In this document: positions 48,994 through 61,900 of the stretch, piece by piece | Layout: every line of letters begins with the position of its first letter | Numbering within the stretch: position 1 is the stretch's first letter | Source: Adineta steineri | Taxonomy: Eukaryota; Rotifera; Eurotatoria; Adinetida; Adinetidae | Length of the DNA: 64,000 nucleotides | Direction: 5' to 3' | Assembly (NCBI GenBank): GCA_905250115.1 | Contig: CAJNOI010000096.1 | Location: 62,001-126,000, forward strand | Made by a program: the position numbers and the translations under genes | Notes under the pieces: generated by a model | Database searches by the model: none | Seen by the model: the letters and a program-made list of their open reading frames with translations, nothing else | Told to the model about the DNA's origin: nothing

Positions 48994-51014
48994 ATGCTCA
49001 CAACTGTCGCTAACGTTCGTCGAGTCGCATTGTGTGGAACAAAAATCACCTGGTCGTTTCACAAACGTACTCAAACAGGTTAGTAAAATAGAGAAATATT
49101 TTTCCTTCTCAAAATTTAACGTTAAATTTTTGTCTACGTTTTTGTAAGTCGAGTGACATAACTGTTCGCTCATGTAATCAAGAGTAAGGTTCTAAAGCAA
49201 AATTTCAACGTCTGAGAAGAAAAGCTAGTATTACTAAGACTAAGCTGTGAGGATAATCATACATATAAACTCGCCTTCAGCTCAGCAGTTGAAAAAGAAG
49301 AAGAAAGTGAATCATCTAACAATTGGATGGACAAGGGCATTCTACATTTCGTATCTATGACAAAAACAGTACAGATCATTAATTATCCAACGTATCAATT
49401 TAAGAATTATTAACTTTTATAGGAGTTTCATCTATCGAAACGCATCCAAAATCGGTACTGGTGGTTGGAGGTGGACTGGTTGGATTATCAACAGCATTGT
49501 TCTTAGCTTCGCGAGATGTACCAACTGTGCTAGTCGAAAGACATGCTGGAAGTTCACTGCATCCTCGAGCAATTGGCTACACACCAAGAACACTAGAGCT
49601 ATTTCGTGCCGTTGGACTCGAATCACGTATTCCGCAAGCACCTGCAAATTTCCGACTCCGCCGCGCGAAAGCTGAAAGTCTGTCAGGAAAATGGTTCGAA
49701 GAAATCCCATACACACCACCAACAAAACAGACACAACAGACACAACCAGTTGAGTACTCACCATGCAGGGGCGCCGCAATCGCCCAAGACCGTCTCGAGC
49801 CGATCCTTCGTGAGAAGGCGATCGAACTTGGTGCCGATGTCAGATTTAATACCGAGCACATCCGCTTCGAACAAGATGCCAACGGTGTTGTTGCTTGGTT
49901 GCGTGAGCGAAATGGAAAGGAATACACTTTACGAGCCGCCTATATGGTGGCGGCAGATGGTCATCGTAGTCCAATTCGCACTGCGTTGGGTATCAGTCGC
50001 AGTGGACGTGGTCATATTCGATCTGTACGAAGTGTTCTATTTCGCGCTGACCTTGAAGAATATCTTCGGGCAGGTGTTACGCAATTCGAAATAAAACAGC
50101 CGGACTTCGAAGCTTTTCTCACCACGTACGGGGACGGTCGATGGGTTCTGATCTTTTCAGACGACAAAGAACGTGACGAAAAATCACTGAGAACAATGAT
50201 TTCTAAGGCGATTGGTAGATCAGATCTGGAGATCGAGATTCTCACAACCGGTCATTGGGAGATAACTGCACTTGTTGCAGATAGTTTTGCATCTGGCAGG
50301 ATATTTCTTGCTGGAGATGCAGCTCATACGTTGCCACCTAGTCGCGGTGGCTATGGTGCAAACACAGGTATTGATGATGCGCACAACCTCGCATGGAAGC
50401 TATCGTCCGTATTGTCTGGTACATCGACAGAAAAATTGCTCGACACCTATGACGCTGAACGGCGTCCAGTCGCACAACTTCGTCACCAGCAGATATTCGT
50501 GCGAATGGATTACAAGGCAGACGCCAATGATACAGCAAAAGATGTACCAATCATCGATGAGCAAGCGATAGAATTTGGGCAATTGTATAGATCTTCGGCA
50601 GTGCTAGGTGCTGGTGAGAAGCTTCCACCAGCATTACGACCTGACCAATGGGCCGGTCAGCCTGGAACGCGGGCGCCACATGTTTGGGTATCAAAAGACG
50701 GGAAACGACTCTCAACACTTGATCTACTCCAATCTAGCTGGGTGGTACTTGCGGAAGATGAGCGTTGGTGTACGGCTGCAGCGAAAACTAGCGAACAGCT
50801 TGACATAAAAATAAAGTGCTTTCAAATCGGCACCGATGTAATACCGGCCGATTTAGAAGCGTTTCGTACGGCTTTTGGTATGGGAACGACAGGCGCCTGC
50901 TTGATTCGCCCTGATGGATATATCGCGTGGCGCTCTACTGACATACCAACGAGCCCTCTTCATGCGCTGACCGATGCCCTCAAGTTGGTGTCATCCGCTA
51001 AGATTTTGGCTTGA
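48994..51014 (+). CDS. FAD-dependent aromatic monooxygenase (group A), likely acquired gene
   Basis: Exon 1 (48994-49078) and exon 2 (49423-51014) join in phase across a 344-nt intron (donor GTTAGT, acceptor TTATAG) to give 558 residues. Exon 1 codes 28 residues rich in Arg, Lys, Thr and Ser with no acidic residue (MLTTVANVRRVALCGTK...), the look of a mitochondrial presequence. Exon 2 begins just before the FAD-binding Rossmann fold VLVVGGGLVGLSTALFL and shows the second FAD motif GRIFLAGDAAHTLPP with GGYGANTGIDDAHNLAWKL. It ends in the thioredoxin-like C-terminal domain of phenol-hydroxylase relatives (GTTGACLIRPDGYIAWR). The family hydroxylates aromatic rings with NAD(P)H and O2. Exon 2 is clearly richer in G+C than any neighbour and uninterrupted, suggesting bacterial or fungal origin. 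The substrate is unknown. Confidence 0.88.
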
Positions 51015-51748
51015 AGAAATAATTTGGACACAGTGACTATAACCACTTATAAACTAGATGCAATCAACCCTTTTCAAATAAATTTGAACACTAGATATAC
51101 CAATCGCTCATAGAATATACAAGAAATATTCGCTTCCTCCGAACCTGAGAACGTGGATGATATAATAGACAAATATTCACATCCTCATTTTATTTCGGAT
51201 TTTATGAAAAAAATATTTTGAATATAGAAATAAGTATAGTTATTTAAACATAATTTGAAAATTTCTTTATGATTACTAGTTTCTTGTGTACGTCGAATAT
51301 TAGATACAATAACTCTTATAATCAAATATTTTACGAAAGATTTTATTTATTATTGAAATGTAATGGAAAATATCTACACATTCAGTCATATATTCATAGT
51401 AACATTTGTTTTTCTTATATTTCGTGCATTTTAGTCACAAAACTATCAATTTCAAAAACTTATAAATCTTCATCCAGTGCACTTTAGTCAATGATCAGAA
51501 AAACAACATGTGCAGATATTAAAGGCAATATACACGAGAATGAATAATTTCGCACTTTAATCTTACTAAAATCGAATCGGTTTGAATGTATCAGTTTGAC
51601 TGAGGCAATATTCTGTGTAGGCCGTATCTTATCTATAGAAGAGAAGAAAAAATCTGGGAAGATGAACATCTGGAGAAAACTATATATATATAAGCGTTTT
51701 TTATTCCTCATCATTTCGAGAATCATATTCAAAATACCTAGAAGAAAA
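51015..51748. promoter_or_regulatory. intergenic spacer with promoter of the following gene
   Basis: AT-rich; TATATATATATAA at 51681-51693 lies 56 bases before the next ATG. A GTG/CAC pair (ACGTGGATGAT at about 51151 and ATTCACATCCTC at about 51175) forms an imperfect palindrome. Confidence 0.5.
51681..51693 (+). promoter_or_regulatory. TATA-like box of the secreted helical protein gene
   Basis: TATATATATATAA positioned 56 bases upstream of the ATG that starts the signal peptide. It supports that ATG over the more upstream in-frame codons. Confidence 0.5.
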
Positions 51749-52836
51749 ATGTTTGTCTTAGTCATTGTTTTCAGTGCAATTGTAGCTCTTACCTCTTCAC
51801 AGAGCAGCACTGTGATTGTAAGCTCATCGACAAATCCTACCAAAACGAATACATGGGTAGATCTCCCTGTGATTGCAATACGGACAATCACCGAACTTTC
51901 TCGTGTGTGCATCGTGATATCGCGTCGAGACTACACACTTGATATGTCTCATCCTTACAACTACATCACTTATCCTTCATCCTATCGAACCACTTTAACT
52001 CAAGCAACTAACTTTGTCGAACGTGCAATGAGAACAGCTGAGTCGAGCACTTCTCGTGTCCAGATGATTATGAACCAAGTGTCTAGTCAGTTAAATACAG
52101 CTTTAAGTGCTTTGTTCGATGGCACGACAGAGGATAGAAAAGTTTTTCTTCCAACTACGCTTAATGCCATCGCCAGAATGGGCAAAGATGCAGCTTCGGC
52201 TTTTAGAGAAGTTACTACTGCTCTAGACCAAGTAGTGGCTTTCTTTGAAGAGCTGCTTCAAGCAATGCAACCATTACCATCACCATTAACCACATCTGGT
52301 CCCAGTGGTTCGACTTCGACACAGGCGAACAAATCATCTTTGGACATTAATCATCCAACGAGTATAACAGTTATTCTTAACAATTTCAAATCGTTAAATT
52401 CCATGTGGAATCAGATGATTCAATATGCCGAAAAGCTTATTTCTCAAGCTAGTCAAGCGTTGCAGGTAATATATTCTCTTCTTTATCTATTTTCTTTAAT
52501 AAAATTCGTTAATTTTAGTTCATCAATGATAGAAACGCATTTTTCTGGGTGTTAAGTGACGTAGATGAATCGGCAAACTTGCTCTCTAGTATAGCATCCA
52601 CCTACAATGGAGTGTCTATAAATGCAATTACACGACACATCTCCAGCATGGTGAGCGATCTCATGCTAGAAAATGAAGATGAACGCTCTGCCGAAATACA
52701 AAAGGTGGATCAACGAGCGGATCATAACATTCCTATAGTTCAACAGGTCTTTGCCCAAGCAATGACTGCTCATGAAGCACACAACAAGGAGAGAAATGAG
52801 CAATACAAGAACTTGACTGCCACACATGCAACATGA
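51749..52836 (+). CDS. secreted helical protein, unknown family
   Basis: Exon 1 (51749-52465) and exon 2 (52519-52836), both phase 0, give 344 residues. The start chosen opens a clear signal peptide (MFVLVIVFSAIVALTSSQS). Earlier in-frame Met codons would place a basic stretch first and lie upstream of a TATA-like box. The mature protein is Ser/Thr-rich, then long amphipathic helices (TNFVERAMRTAESSTSRVQ, MWNQMIQYAEKLISQASQAL). A Pro/Ser/Thr/Gly linker (PLPSPLTTSGPSGSTSTQ) divides two helical halves. The C-terminal half is charged (DERSAEIQKVDQRADHN). No cysteine-based fold or known domain is recognised. Heptad-like spacing suggests coiled coils or helical bundles. Confidence 0.7.
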
Positions 52837-53870
52837 TCATTATCTGACAGAGCTATTTTTTAGTTAGTATAAAACTATTATTGTATCGAAATATTTATTT
52901 CTTCGTTAAAATAAAGAAATGAGATAAGAAGTAAGCAATGCTGAATTATGCAATTGTATACTCTATTAAACACATGTGAATAATTCGCTGTATGAAAATT
53001 CTCAATTTATATTATATACTGAACTTTTTTACAGTCAAAAGCTATTGTAAATGTAGAGTGTTGATGTGAATGTTATAGTCATTTGTTATAATCTAGATTC
53101 TATAAACTTTCGAAATGTGATGTTTTTGAGAAATAAATCAATGTATATATTTTTGTTCAAAAAAAAGCGACGTTCTTGTTGTTCCCTTTTCTTTAGTGAG
53201 CACATCAACTATCATATCAAGGACAGTTCTTCATATATTCTTTTCTACTACATGAATTCGTTTTCAACTTTCTTTTTCTTATGTTGACATTTGTCTGTGT
53301 TAACCCAGTCTAACTTGCTCTTACATTACCTCTGACGAACGTAGCTAAGATTTTTCTATTTGCTTCCCACGTCATATTATTATTCATCACCCATGATTGC
53401 GTTTTGCTTCACATTATTATTCGCTTGTCTCACATATGAGCATACCAACCACCATCCGTTAGTTTCGCCTCTTTTTTTTCCATTCGTTTCACATTTTCGT
53501 CCAATTTTTACAGTCTCTTAGTTAGTCAACTGCAGCGAACCTTTTCCTCATTTCATGTTGTTCATGTCTTGTTGCTCTTTATTACACAGTCCATTCTTTT
53601 TCAATATTATATATACTTTTTCCACGTAGCCACTTGGATTCATTATCGAACTGTTAATCATGATTGTAGAAGACCCTCCGTTATAGAATTTTTTTGTTTT
53701 TATTATCCAATGCGTATAGCAATACTAAGGTGTATCTCTTGCAGAATAATATTATACGTGCTTATTTGTTGATTCATGAGGATGAGGGGGAGATTGTCTA
53801 CCATCTACACCATCAACTTCACCTGAGAAAAAAATATATGAAATAATTGAATTATTTGTTGATTATTTAG
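52837..53870. other. intergenic spacer
   Basis: No gene recognised. The open frames are short and unlike proteins. A GTG-rich stretch (GTAGAGTGTTGATGTGAATG) lies at about 53053-53072. Confidence 0.5.
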
Positions 53871-54550
53871 ATGTCATCAACAAATGAAATAGGACTTGAG
53901 ACTGAACGTGTTCAATGTTCATCGGAAATTGATTTAAGTGATCTTCATTGTTCAACAATATGTGAAAATATTCTATGGAAACCAGTCGCTTGTCAACAAT
54001 GTGAAACTCATTTCTGTTCAATGTGTATCACAAAATGGCTAGGAAACAATCCGAATCAATGTCCGATGCGATGCGATAATTTCATTCAACGATCATGCTC
54101 AAAATTCATTGCTAGACAATTGGCCAAATTGCAAATCGCTTGTATTTATCAACCTAATGGTTGTAATGAGGTTGATTCAATTGTTTTCATTTCTGTTATC
54201 ACATTAAAAATCATTCACTCTAGGTCATTTTATATGAAGCACTCGAAAAACATGAGATGATATGTGGCTATCAACTTGTAAAATGTACTGGTTGTCTATT
54301 AGAAATGTTACAAAAGGATTTGACTGAACATCAATCTAAATGTGCATCTGTTCTAATGACATGTGAAGATTGCAAAATTGTTTGTAGACAAAATGATGTG
54401 CTTACACATCATTCTGACAGAATCTGTCTTAGGGAACAACTTCGACAATTTCAACATGAATCACAATATGAGACTCAACAACTTAGAGAACAACTTCGAC
54501 AAGCACAACGTAAGATACATAAAACCTCATGTGTTCTAGACATCCATTGA
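53871..54550 (+). CDS. RING finger / TRAF-like zinc finger protein
   Basis: Exon 1 (53871-54170) and exon 2 (54224-54550) join in phase to give 208 residues. A RING-type finger spans about residues 27-70 (CSTICENILWKPVACQQCE, HFCSMCITKW, CPMRC). The first Cys pair has three residues between the cysteines instead of the usual two. TRAF-type zinc fingers follow (CIYQPNGCNEVILYEALEKHE, CGYQLVKCTGCLLEMLQKDLTEHQSKC, CEDCKIVCRQNDVLTHH), then a Gln/Leu-rich coiled coil (QLREQLRQ repeated). Probably an E3 ubiquitin ligase-like or TRAF-type adaptor, acting in the cytosol. The MATH/TRAF-C domain is absent. A polyadenylation-like AATAAA follows near 54597. Confidence 0.8.
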
Positions 54551-55310
54551 TTAATTGAAAGAGAAAAAAGCTCCTGATTTCATTGATGTTTGAATCAAAT
54601 AAAAGATTTTATTCTCGTGAACATCGGAGTAATGTGTAGTTCAGTTTGTTTAACAATTTTTTACATCGAATTACAAGTTTTGAGAATAATATAAAATAAA
54701 ATAAGTTTGTGCTACGGTCAAACACCATAGATGAAGTACAGATAGTAGAGATAAAATTCGATCTTTACTCAACGAAATAGACTACGGATAGTCACGCGTA
54801 GTAAAACGTACGATACTTATTTCTCGGCTAAATAAAGATTTTATTTGATGAAAATGATTTCTTTTAAAGTTTGACTAAAGATTTCAGGATAGAGAAAATC
54901 GATTATCAATAACCGACACAAATATGACATCATATATTTCTTATAATGAAGTTATTTTTAACGAAACACATGGGTAAAGAGAGTCTAAAATGCAAACTAG
55001 ATAACTGAAGTTTCTAAATTATTCAGATAGTTTAGAGTTTCCATTTAAATTATGTATTCATATTTGAAAAATAAGAAATGTGTCTCAAACACAAGTAGCG
55101 CGTCGGTCCCTTGGACCTCGCTCGACTCAATCCTGAAAAGAACAATAAATGTGCTGCAAAAATAATAACGTTAGATCACTAAGTACATGATATAGTGAGA
55201 TTAACCAACTGAAGAAAATTATTATAGGGACACTACTTAAATGATACTGATATGCTTTGTTTTCGGTGAATAAATATAATTCGTTATTGTTCATAAAGTC
55301 GATGGCTATA
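54551..55310. other. intergenic region, possible Helitron 3' flank
   Basis: No gene. A GC-rich hairpin (GCG-TC-GGTCC CTT GGACC-T-CGC) at 55100-55121 stands out downstream of the Helitron coding end. Helitrons usually end in a hairpin a few bases before CTRR, but no CTRR is adjacent on the minus strand here, so the end is not assigned. Confidence 0.4.
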
Positions 55311-58300
55311 TTACTGTAGTAAACGTTTTAATAGCTTTCCTAAATAAAAATATGTGAAAAACCTATACATTCTCCTTGTATCTAGAAAAGGAGAAAACAT
55401 ATGGTTTAACAATAAATAAATTTCATGAATGATGTAGTCAACTGTTTTGTACTCAAAGGTATAAAAGTAAAAATCAGAAACATTACCTTTCGGAAATTTA
55501 GCATCCGAATAAAGGACATTGGAGTCGGATTCTTCATATACAATTTGATGAAATATTCCTTGAGTTCCATTTGAAAGGCCAAGTTCAGTTGCAATATTAT
55601 CGGTCAGTATTATAGGCATTCCTGGAACTAATGGTAAATAACCAGGAAGTGATTCTGTTTTATTATCAGGTAGTGATAAAAGAAAACGACGTAGCTGTTG
55701 AAGATTTTTATCATCAATTTTTTTCGATTTAACTCTGTCTTGAGCAAGACACACTACTAATGGATAATTTAATTCACGACATTTATTAATCACTGCACGA
55801 TTATTCAATTCAGTACGAATTTCATTTCGATAAACTAAAATAGGTGCATTGCTCCATGAGCCATTGGATAATGAATGAACACCATCTTGTCGACCGACTA
55901 CCAAGGAACGAAATAAATCATAATCTTGTAATTTACATTCCCCAAGACGCATTCGATCGAGTGCATCTGAATAATCTTTATCTTCCACACGCATTTGAAT
56001 TGTAAGTTTGACAACAACATCGAATTGAAGAAAAAGCGCTCGGCCAACTTGACATTGAATTTGATGTTCACTAAATGGTTGTTGCTTTTCTGATACAGAA
56101 CTTGTAAGTGATGATTCTACTTCCACAAAAACGTCTGTAAACAATGCTTTATCCAAAACAGGTGAATATTGTATAAAGTCACCAAATAAAACTATGTTAA
56201 TACCACCAAATGGTACACTTGGATCAGAACTTTTAGCAATTGTTAATAATTCATGAAAACGGGCGAAAAGCCGCAACCCAACCATTGATATTTCATCTAT
56301 AAAGATATATTCTATATGTCGCCATTCATTTCTAATGGAATCATCTATTGAAGTTGATGTTTGTTTCTTTTTTGATGTTTTTCTTGTTTGTTTAAGAAAA
56401 GAATGAATAGTCATGCCATCAATATTGGTTGCAGCAATTGCAGTTGGAGCCAATTTACGTAATTTGTGAGATCGCTTTGTCAGTAAGAAATATTGAGAAA
56501 GTGCACCAATTAACTGAGATTTCCCAGTACCACCTGGTCCAGGCACAAACATAAGAAGTTGCTTTTGAATAGTATCTATATACAAGATATGCATAAAAAC
56601 TAGAAATATATAAAATCAAATATGAAGTGACTTACCGATACCTGTCTTTAAAAAACTGTCTTGATCCAGATGAGACGTGATAATTAGAAAAGCTCGAGTT
56701 TGATCTTCATTCAAAGTAAAGTCTTTTATTATTTGTTCTCGTGCAATAATTGGTGCAACTATTGTAGTAACAGATTCTATGTTGCTATCTTGATTTTCAC
56801 TACAACTATTGACATCCATTAGAGAATCACTTCTTATGACAGTCATCACTGTTTTATCTACAGAGGAGTTTTCATTGAAGTCATTGATCTCTGAACCATG
56901 TATAGTAATCTCCCGAACTTTTTGTCTTTCAGTTTGAAGATCAAGTTGCCATTTTTTATTTTGTTTTAGCATTTGTGGTGTAGAAAGTATCAAATGGTCT
57001 TTATGATTGTTATTTCCATATAAAGTTAGTTGATCACCATGAAAATCATTGAATTCTAGTAATAGAAAAATTGGAAAGATTGAAATAAAACATCAAATAT
57101 ATATTTAGACAATATATTTCTGAACAACTCTCAAAAATTCATTTGAACTCAAGTGAATATACCTGAAATAGAATACGATAGAATTTCGTTCTACTGACAA
57201 TGTTGTTAGAGTTTAAGAACTGATCAATTTTAATATTGATTTTTATCAGCTGACAAGAGTTATGATATTTCTAAATTCGCAAATCTCAAGAATATATCGA
57301 GAGTACTGACAATCATTATTCAAATAATAAAAATATATTATTGCTTACCGTTTAAGTATGGAAAACGATGTGCATTCGTTACTGAAGCTAATAAATCATT
57401 GAAATAAGCAATCTCGGGCTTCATGATCGTTGATGGAAATGTTGATTCATGTGCAGTATCATCAATATCGGCAATTAAGTTCAAAATATCGTTTTGATCT
57501 ACATCATCTTCATTCATAAAATAATCATCATTATTATTATCATCTGTTTCCTGCTGCAAAACGACTTGTCCATCAATATCACCACTATTACTTTCTTGAA
57601 TAAGTTGAAGGAGATGTTCGTTTCGATCTTTCTTGCATTCGTGTAAAAGTTGGATGTTTTCAATTATTCGTCGCATGTCAGGAGTAATAAGATTTTGTTT
57701 CGTGTTAAACGCTTCTTCCCACGTTTGATTAATATTGCATAAATCAGAAATTGAACGCCATGGTACGAACAGAGTTAAAATAGCGCGACAGTATCGCTCT
57801 CTTGTGTCTACACGTTCACGACGAGGAATCATCGGTCCAATCAATACTGGTATTCGTGGTTTGGTCCATTTCATTAATATATGTGAAGAATATTGTGGAT
57901 GTTTTGGTAGAAACTTGTAGCGATCATTGGCTGGACGACCACGTGATACAGAAACAGTTTGCTCCTTTGTTTGTGCCAAAAAAATTTGATCGTTTTTATC
58001 TATGATCTTCTTTTTAAACCAACTAATATAATCGTACAAACAATAGTTCTCTAATTTGTTGCTTCGCAACTCGTAATCAATTCGAGTATTTATAAGAACT
58101 ATTTTATTATCATCAGATGGTTCAATCAAAAACTGTTCGTTCATATTATGATAATCGTTATCTTGAAAGTTATCTACTGGAGTTTCTGCATGATCTTGAA
58201 TGAAGAAAAGTATGTATAAATTTGTGCAAGAAATATCTACTATAAGTACTTACTGTCATCAATCATATGTTCCTTGTTTTGGTGATTCTTAGCATCATGA

Positions 58301-58875
58301 AGACATTTTTCCAAATAATACTCAATAGCAATCAAACAAATTTTTTGAAATTCATGATTTGTATAATAATCTGGAAAATCTAATATGTATGAAGCCACTT
58401 GGACACCTGATAATTCCTGTTGAGATGCTAATGTATTATGCATTTTAAGAAGTAAACGTCTTGAACGTTCATGAATATTATTATTATCAGGTGGATTTGA
58501 GTGTTTTTCATCAAAATCCTTCCGAACTTTTACCAATAGTGCCAGGTTATCATGGAATGATACATTTGATTTAGTAATATAATCTGTGATATAATATGAT
58601 AACGCTTTGGCGTCACAACCTGACCATACAAACTTTATGTCCATATTTGAACGACAGGCCGAAATGATCCATTCATTATAATTATTGATCCATTTATGGT
58701 TACGTTTCATTGAAATAGTACCGGTGACGCTATTAATTTCAGATTTAGCAATGAGCTCTCGTGGCATATGTGAACGACACTTTTCGCCGTATTTATAACA
58801 GGTACGTGTATGTCTATGTTTATTATTTTGTTCTGCAAGTTCACCTGCATCTTCTCGGAATATTTGATCAAAATT
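55311..58875 (-). mobile_element. Helitron coding region (Rep part and PIF1-type helicase), 5' cut by gap, 3' truncated
   Basis: Four exons in phase on the minus strand: 58875-58254 (open into the gap), 58194-57349, 57055-56636 and 56575-55311. The first holds the end of the HUH Rep endonuclease: HRHTRTCYKYGEKCRSHMP, FVWSGCDAKALSYYITDYITK (two catalytic-type Tyr). Exons 2 and 3 are the less conserved linker. Exon 4 is a PIF1-like 5'-3' DNA helicase: Walker A GPGGTGKS, Walker B YIFIDEISMVG, GDFIQYSPV, and LVPGMPIILTDNIATELGLSNGTQG. The expected C-terminal helicase motif (KSQG type) is missing and the last about 60 residues look degenerate. Helitrons replicate by rolling circle. The Rep N-terminus lies in the unsequenced gap. 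Probably inactive, but with no stop inside the exons. Confidence 0.8.
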
Positions 58876-58975
58876 NNNNNNNNNNNNNNNNNNNNNNNNN
58901 NNNNNNNNNNNNNNNNNNNNNNNNNNNNNNNNNNNNNNNNNNNNNNNNNNNNNNNNNNNNNNNNNNNNNNNNNNN
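58876..58975. other. assembly gap of 100 N
   Basis: Exactly 100 unknown bases, the usual placeholder for a gap of unspecified size. It interrupts the Helitron on its left and starts the second duplication copy on its right, so adjacency across it is an assembler's inference. Confidence 0.98.
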
Positions 58976-61900
58976 ATACAACGTAAATAATTTAAAGAAT
59001 CAATGAAAAATAGTTTTTTTTTATATTGTTAATTAAAATTCATTAGGATTAACTTCGTCGAATTTGTGAATCGATCGAATGACCATCTGGAAATGATGGA
59101 TTGATACGATTAGTTCGAGAGACTTGAGTTCGTTCTGGTTGTTGAAAACGATTCAACCATCGTGTCGGAAGAATCAATGCAAATAGTTCACGACGAAAAC
59201 TGGGTGCTGTTAATGTGTAAACATAAAAAGTTAACTAAAATAATATATTATTAGAAAATCGAAATCTATATACAATATAAAGTCTTACTGCATTAAATAT
59301 AAAGGTACCAAAACTACCGGTCGCTGTTATAGCTAAAGATTCTGCTGCAATTCGATATGGTGATTTACTTGATGCTGGAACATATTGTGTTATTGTTGAA
59401 TAAACAAAATTTGTAACAAATGGAAGTGCTGTTGTTATATACAAAACCACTTGTCCTATAAGCATCACTGCCAGTTGAAGATCTCGTTTACGTACATGTA
59501 CCTAGATTATACATATATGTAAAAAATGTATATTAATAAATAAATTTTATTCGCTATCACTTAAATATCATCATAAATATGATAACATAAAAATAAAAGT
59601 ATGAAGAATACTCACTTTTTGGCGTCCAACTCGTTTTCCGTTTTGTTTCAATCGCCATATAATCATTCCACTTAATGTACTCATTAAAAAAGCTGGAGTT
59701 CCAAAATTGAATAAGAATAAAACTGTAGTATCAATGATTTTTCCTGCTGCTGAACTTGTACTGCATTGATGTGCTTGAGGTAATACATCATAAACTATTA
59801 ACACATAGATTGATAAACAAGCACAACTGGTAACAGTTATTAACATAACTTTAATTGCTACACTTGGTCGACAAAACGATCGTTGTTGAACTGATTGGGA
59901 ACACAATAAAAAACGATCTAAACATGCTAAGACAACACATCCTCGACTGACCAGTTGAGAAGCAGTAAGAATATAATAACGAATTTTACAATATGCCGAA
60001 TTATAATTTAATAGATTATAGTTGGTAAACGAAGCAAGCATACTAACAAACAAACCCCATGTTAAACACTGTAAATTAGCCCATGAACTTGCATGAAAAT
60101 AAATAGCGCATGAATTGCTACGCATTGATGGACGAAGAAAAATGGCTATATTCAATATACATCCAATCATACCAAGTGTAAAAAGAATTGGTTGACCAAT
60201 ATGTTGAATTCCAATACGAGCAGTATTTAACATATCTACAGATGGATCGATGGTCGTTGTTGAGATATTATTAGCCATATTAGAATTTAGTTATTTCCTT
60301 CTAAATTTGAAACTAGAAAATAAATAAAAAGTACTAGACATACTAATACATTCTATGACATCATTAAACCATTTTTGACGTAGTTAATAGAAAACTAAAT
60401 AAGTATGTAAAGAATATAGATTAGTTAATAATCATATAGTACGAGTATACTTTTTTTACTTTTATATAGAACAAAATTCTTTAGTACTTTATGTCCGTGA
60501 AATTATTTAAAAAATCTAATTGAAAGTAGTTCGTCATAAGGAGAATTCACATTCATTAAAGGCCTTTATCAAATATAGTTTCTCCATCATATCTTTTTTA
60601 AGAGCTGTATTAATTAGATTTTGTAGATAGTTTCACGGGCTATCATTTAATAAGAAAACTCACTTTAAACTATTAATAGAAAAGAAAAGTGTCCACAAAG
60701 TACAGGAGAGGAGTCGCGTTTTATATAGTAGTAAAAAGTTCATTCGGTAAAACTTTTTTTCAACGTAGTATTTTCTAACAACTAGAGTAAATTCAATACA
60801 ATGAGACATTTTCTCTTTTCTCTCTCCTCTCTTCGTAGTATTTGTTCATCATCGATACGTCATCCTTTTTATTTTCTATTTTCTTTGAAATTTTTTTCAT
60901 AAATCTAACTAATCTATTCGATTGTGGAATAGATGATTCATAAGTTTTATTTAATACAAAAAATGTTTTCTCTAACAAACAAAAATATATTTCAATCGAA
61001 TAGATTACTTAGATTTATGCAAAATATATCAAAGAAAATAGAAGATAAAAATTTTGCTGTCGGTCGACTTCCAAGCGAATTATGAAAATATATATGTTCA
61101 ATGGTTCTTTACCTTTCAATATAATAAAGAGATAACTACGAAATAACTTTTATCTCATAGTTGATTTTTAGATTAATTTAAAAACCACCTCTTTTGTGGG
61201 ATGAACTACAAGTTTCTACTCTAAGTAAAAATAGATCTTGAGAAAATTAAACAAACTATCTCAAGTTGGATCGTATAATTTTGTGGTGATTAGGTTTACT
61301 AATGATTATTTATAGTATTATATAAAATAATTATAAGATAATCAGAGAATATTTTTTACCGGATCTCATATCTAAATTTATATTGCAATGATAATAATAA
61401 TGTTTTGTAGAAGAAAGAAAAGTGAATATTATTATACGCAATATGACGAGTGTGATTTGATTGAAAATTCGGATTTCCGCTCTTGAAAGAAGGAAAACAA
61501 GATTTTGTCACTATATTTATAAGAGAGAAAATAAAATCTAATAATAACCAACTTGGAATATCATAAAAGATAATGATATGAAGGAAACGAATCATTCATT
61601 GATTAATGAAATTTAAACCACAAAAATAGAAAAATCAAAATCTTGAAATGTTATTAGCGTAGTAGATAAGTAATCATATGGAAATAGTATAAATATATTA
61701 ATTATAGAATCATTTCGATAGATATAATAGTATGTATCATAGATTTCAGCATACTTGACTGGTATTATCGACAAAAATTAAATAAAAAATTGATTGAATA
61801 TAGAAATCATTGGTTTCGAACTACTTTATAATTTATTTTCTTGATTTGGTGTTCTTTCAACGTCAAAGATTGTTTCTTTTGTTTGAGAAAACAACTATGC

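Noticed and set aside
48979-49173. Minus-strand frame of 64 codons overlapping FAD monooxygenase exon 1
   Set aside because: The plus strand here gives an exon that closes the phase of the enzyme; the minus frame has no support and no recognisable domain.
49432-50808. Several open frames on both strands inside the FAD monooxygenase gene
   Set aside because: They overlap a clearly recognised enzyme in another frame, and their predicted sequences (Ser/Arg-rich or His-rich) look like shadows of a GC-richer coding exon.
60793-60978. Minus-strand frame of 61 codons in duplication copy 2
   Set aside because: The corresponding frame in copy 1 is not kept because of small indels near 27640-27660, so coding is unlikely.
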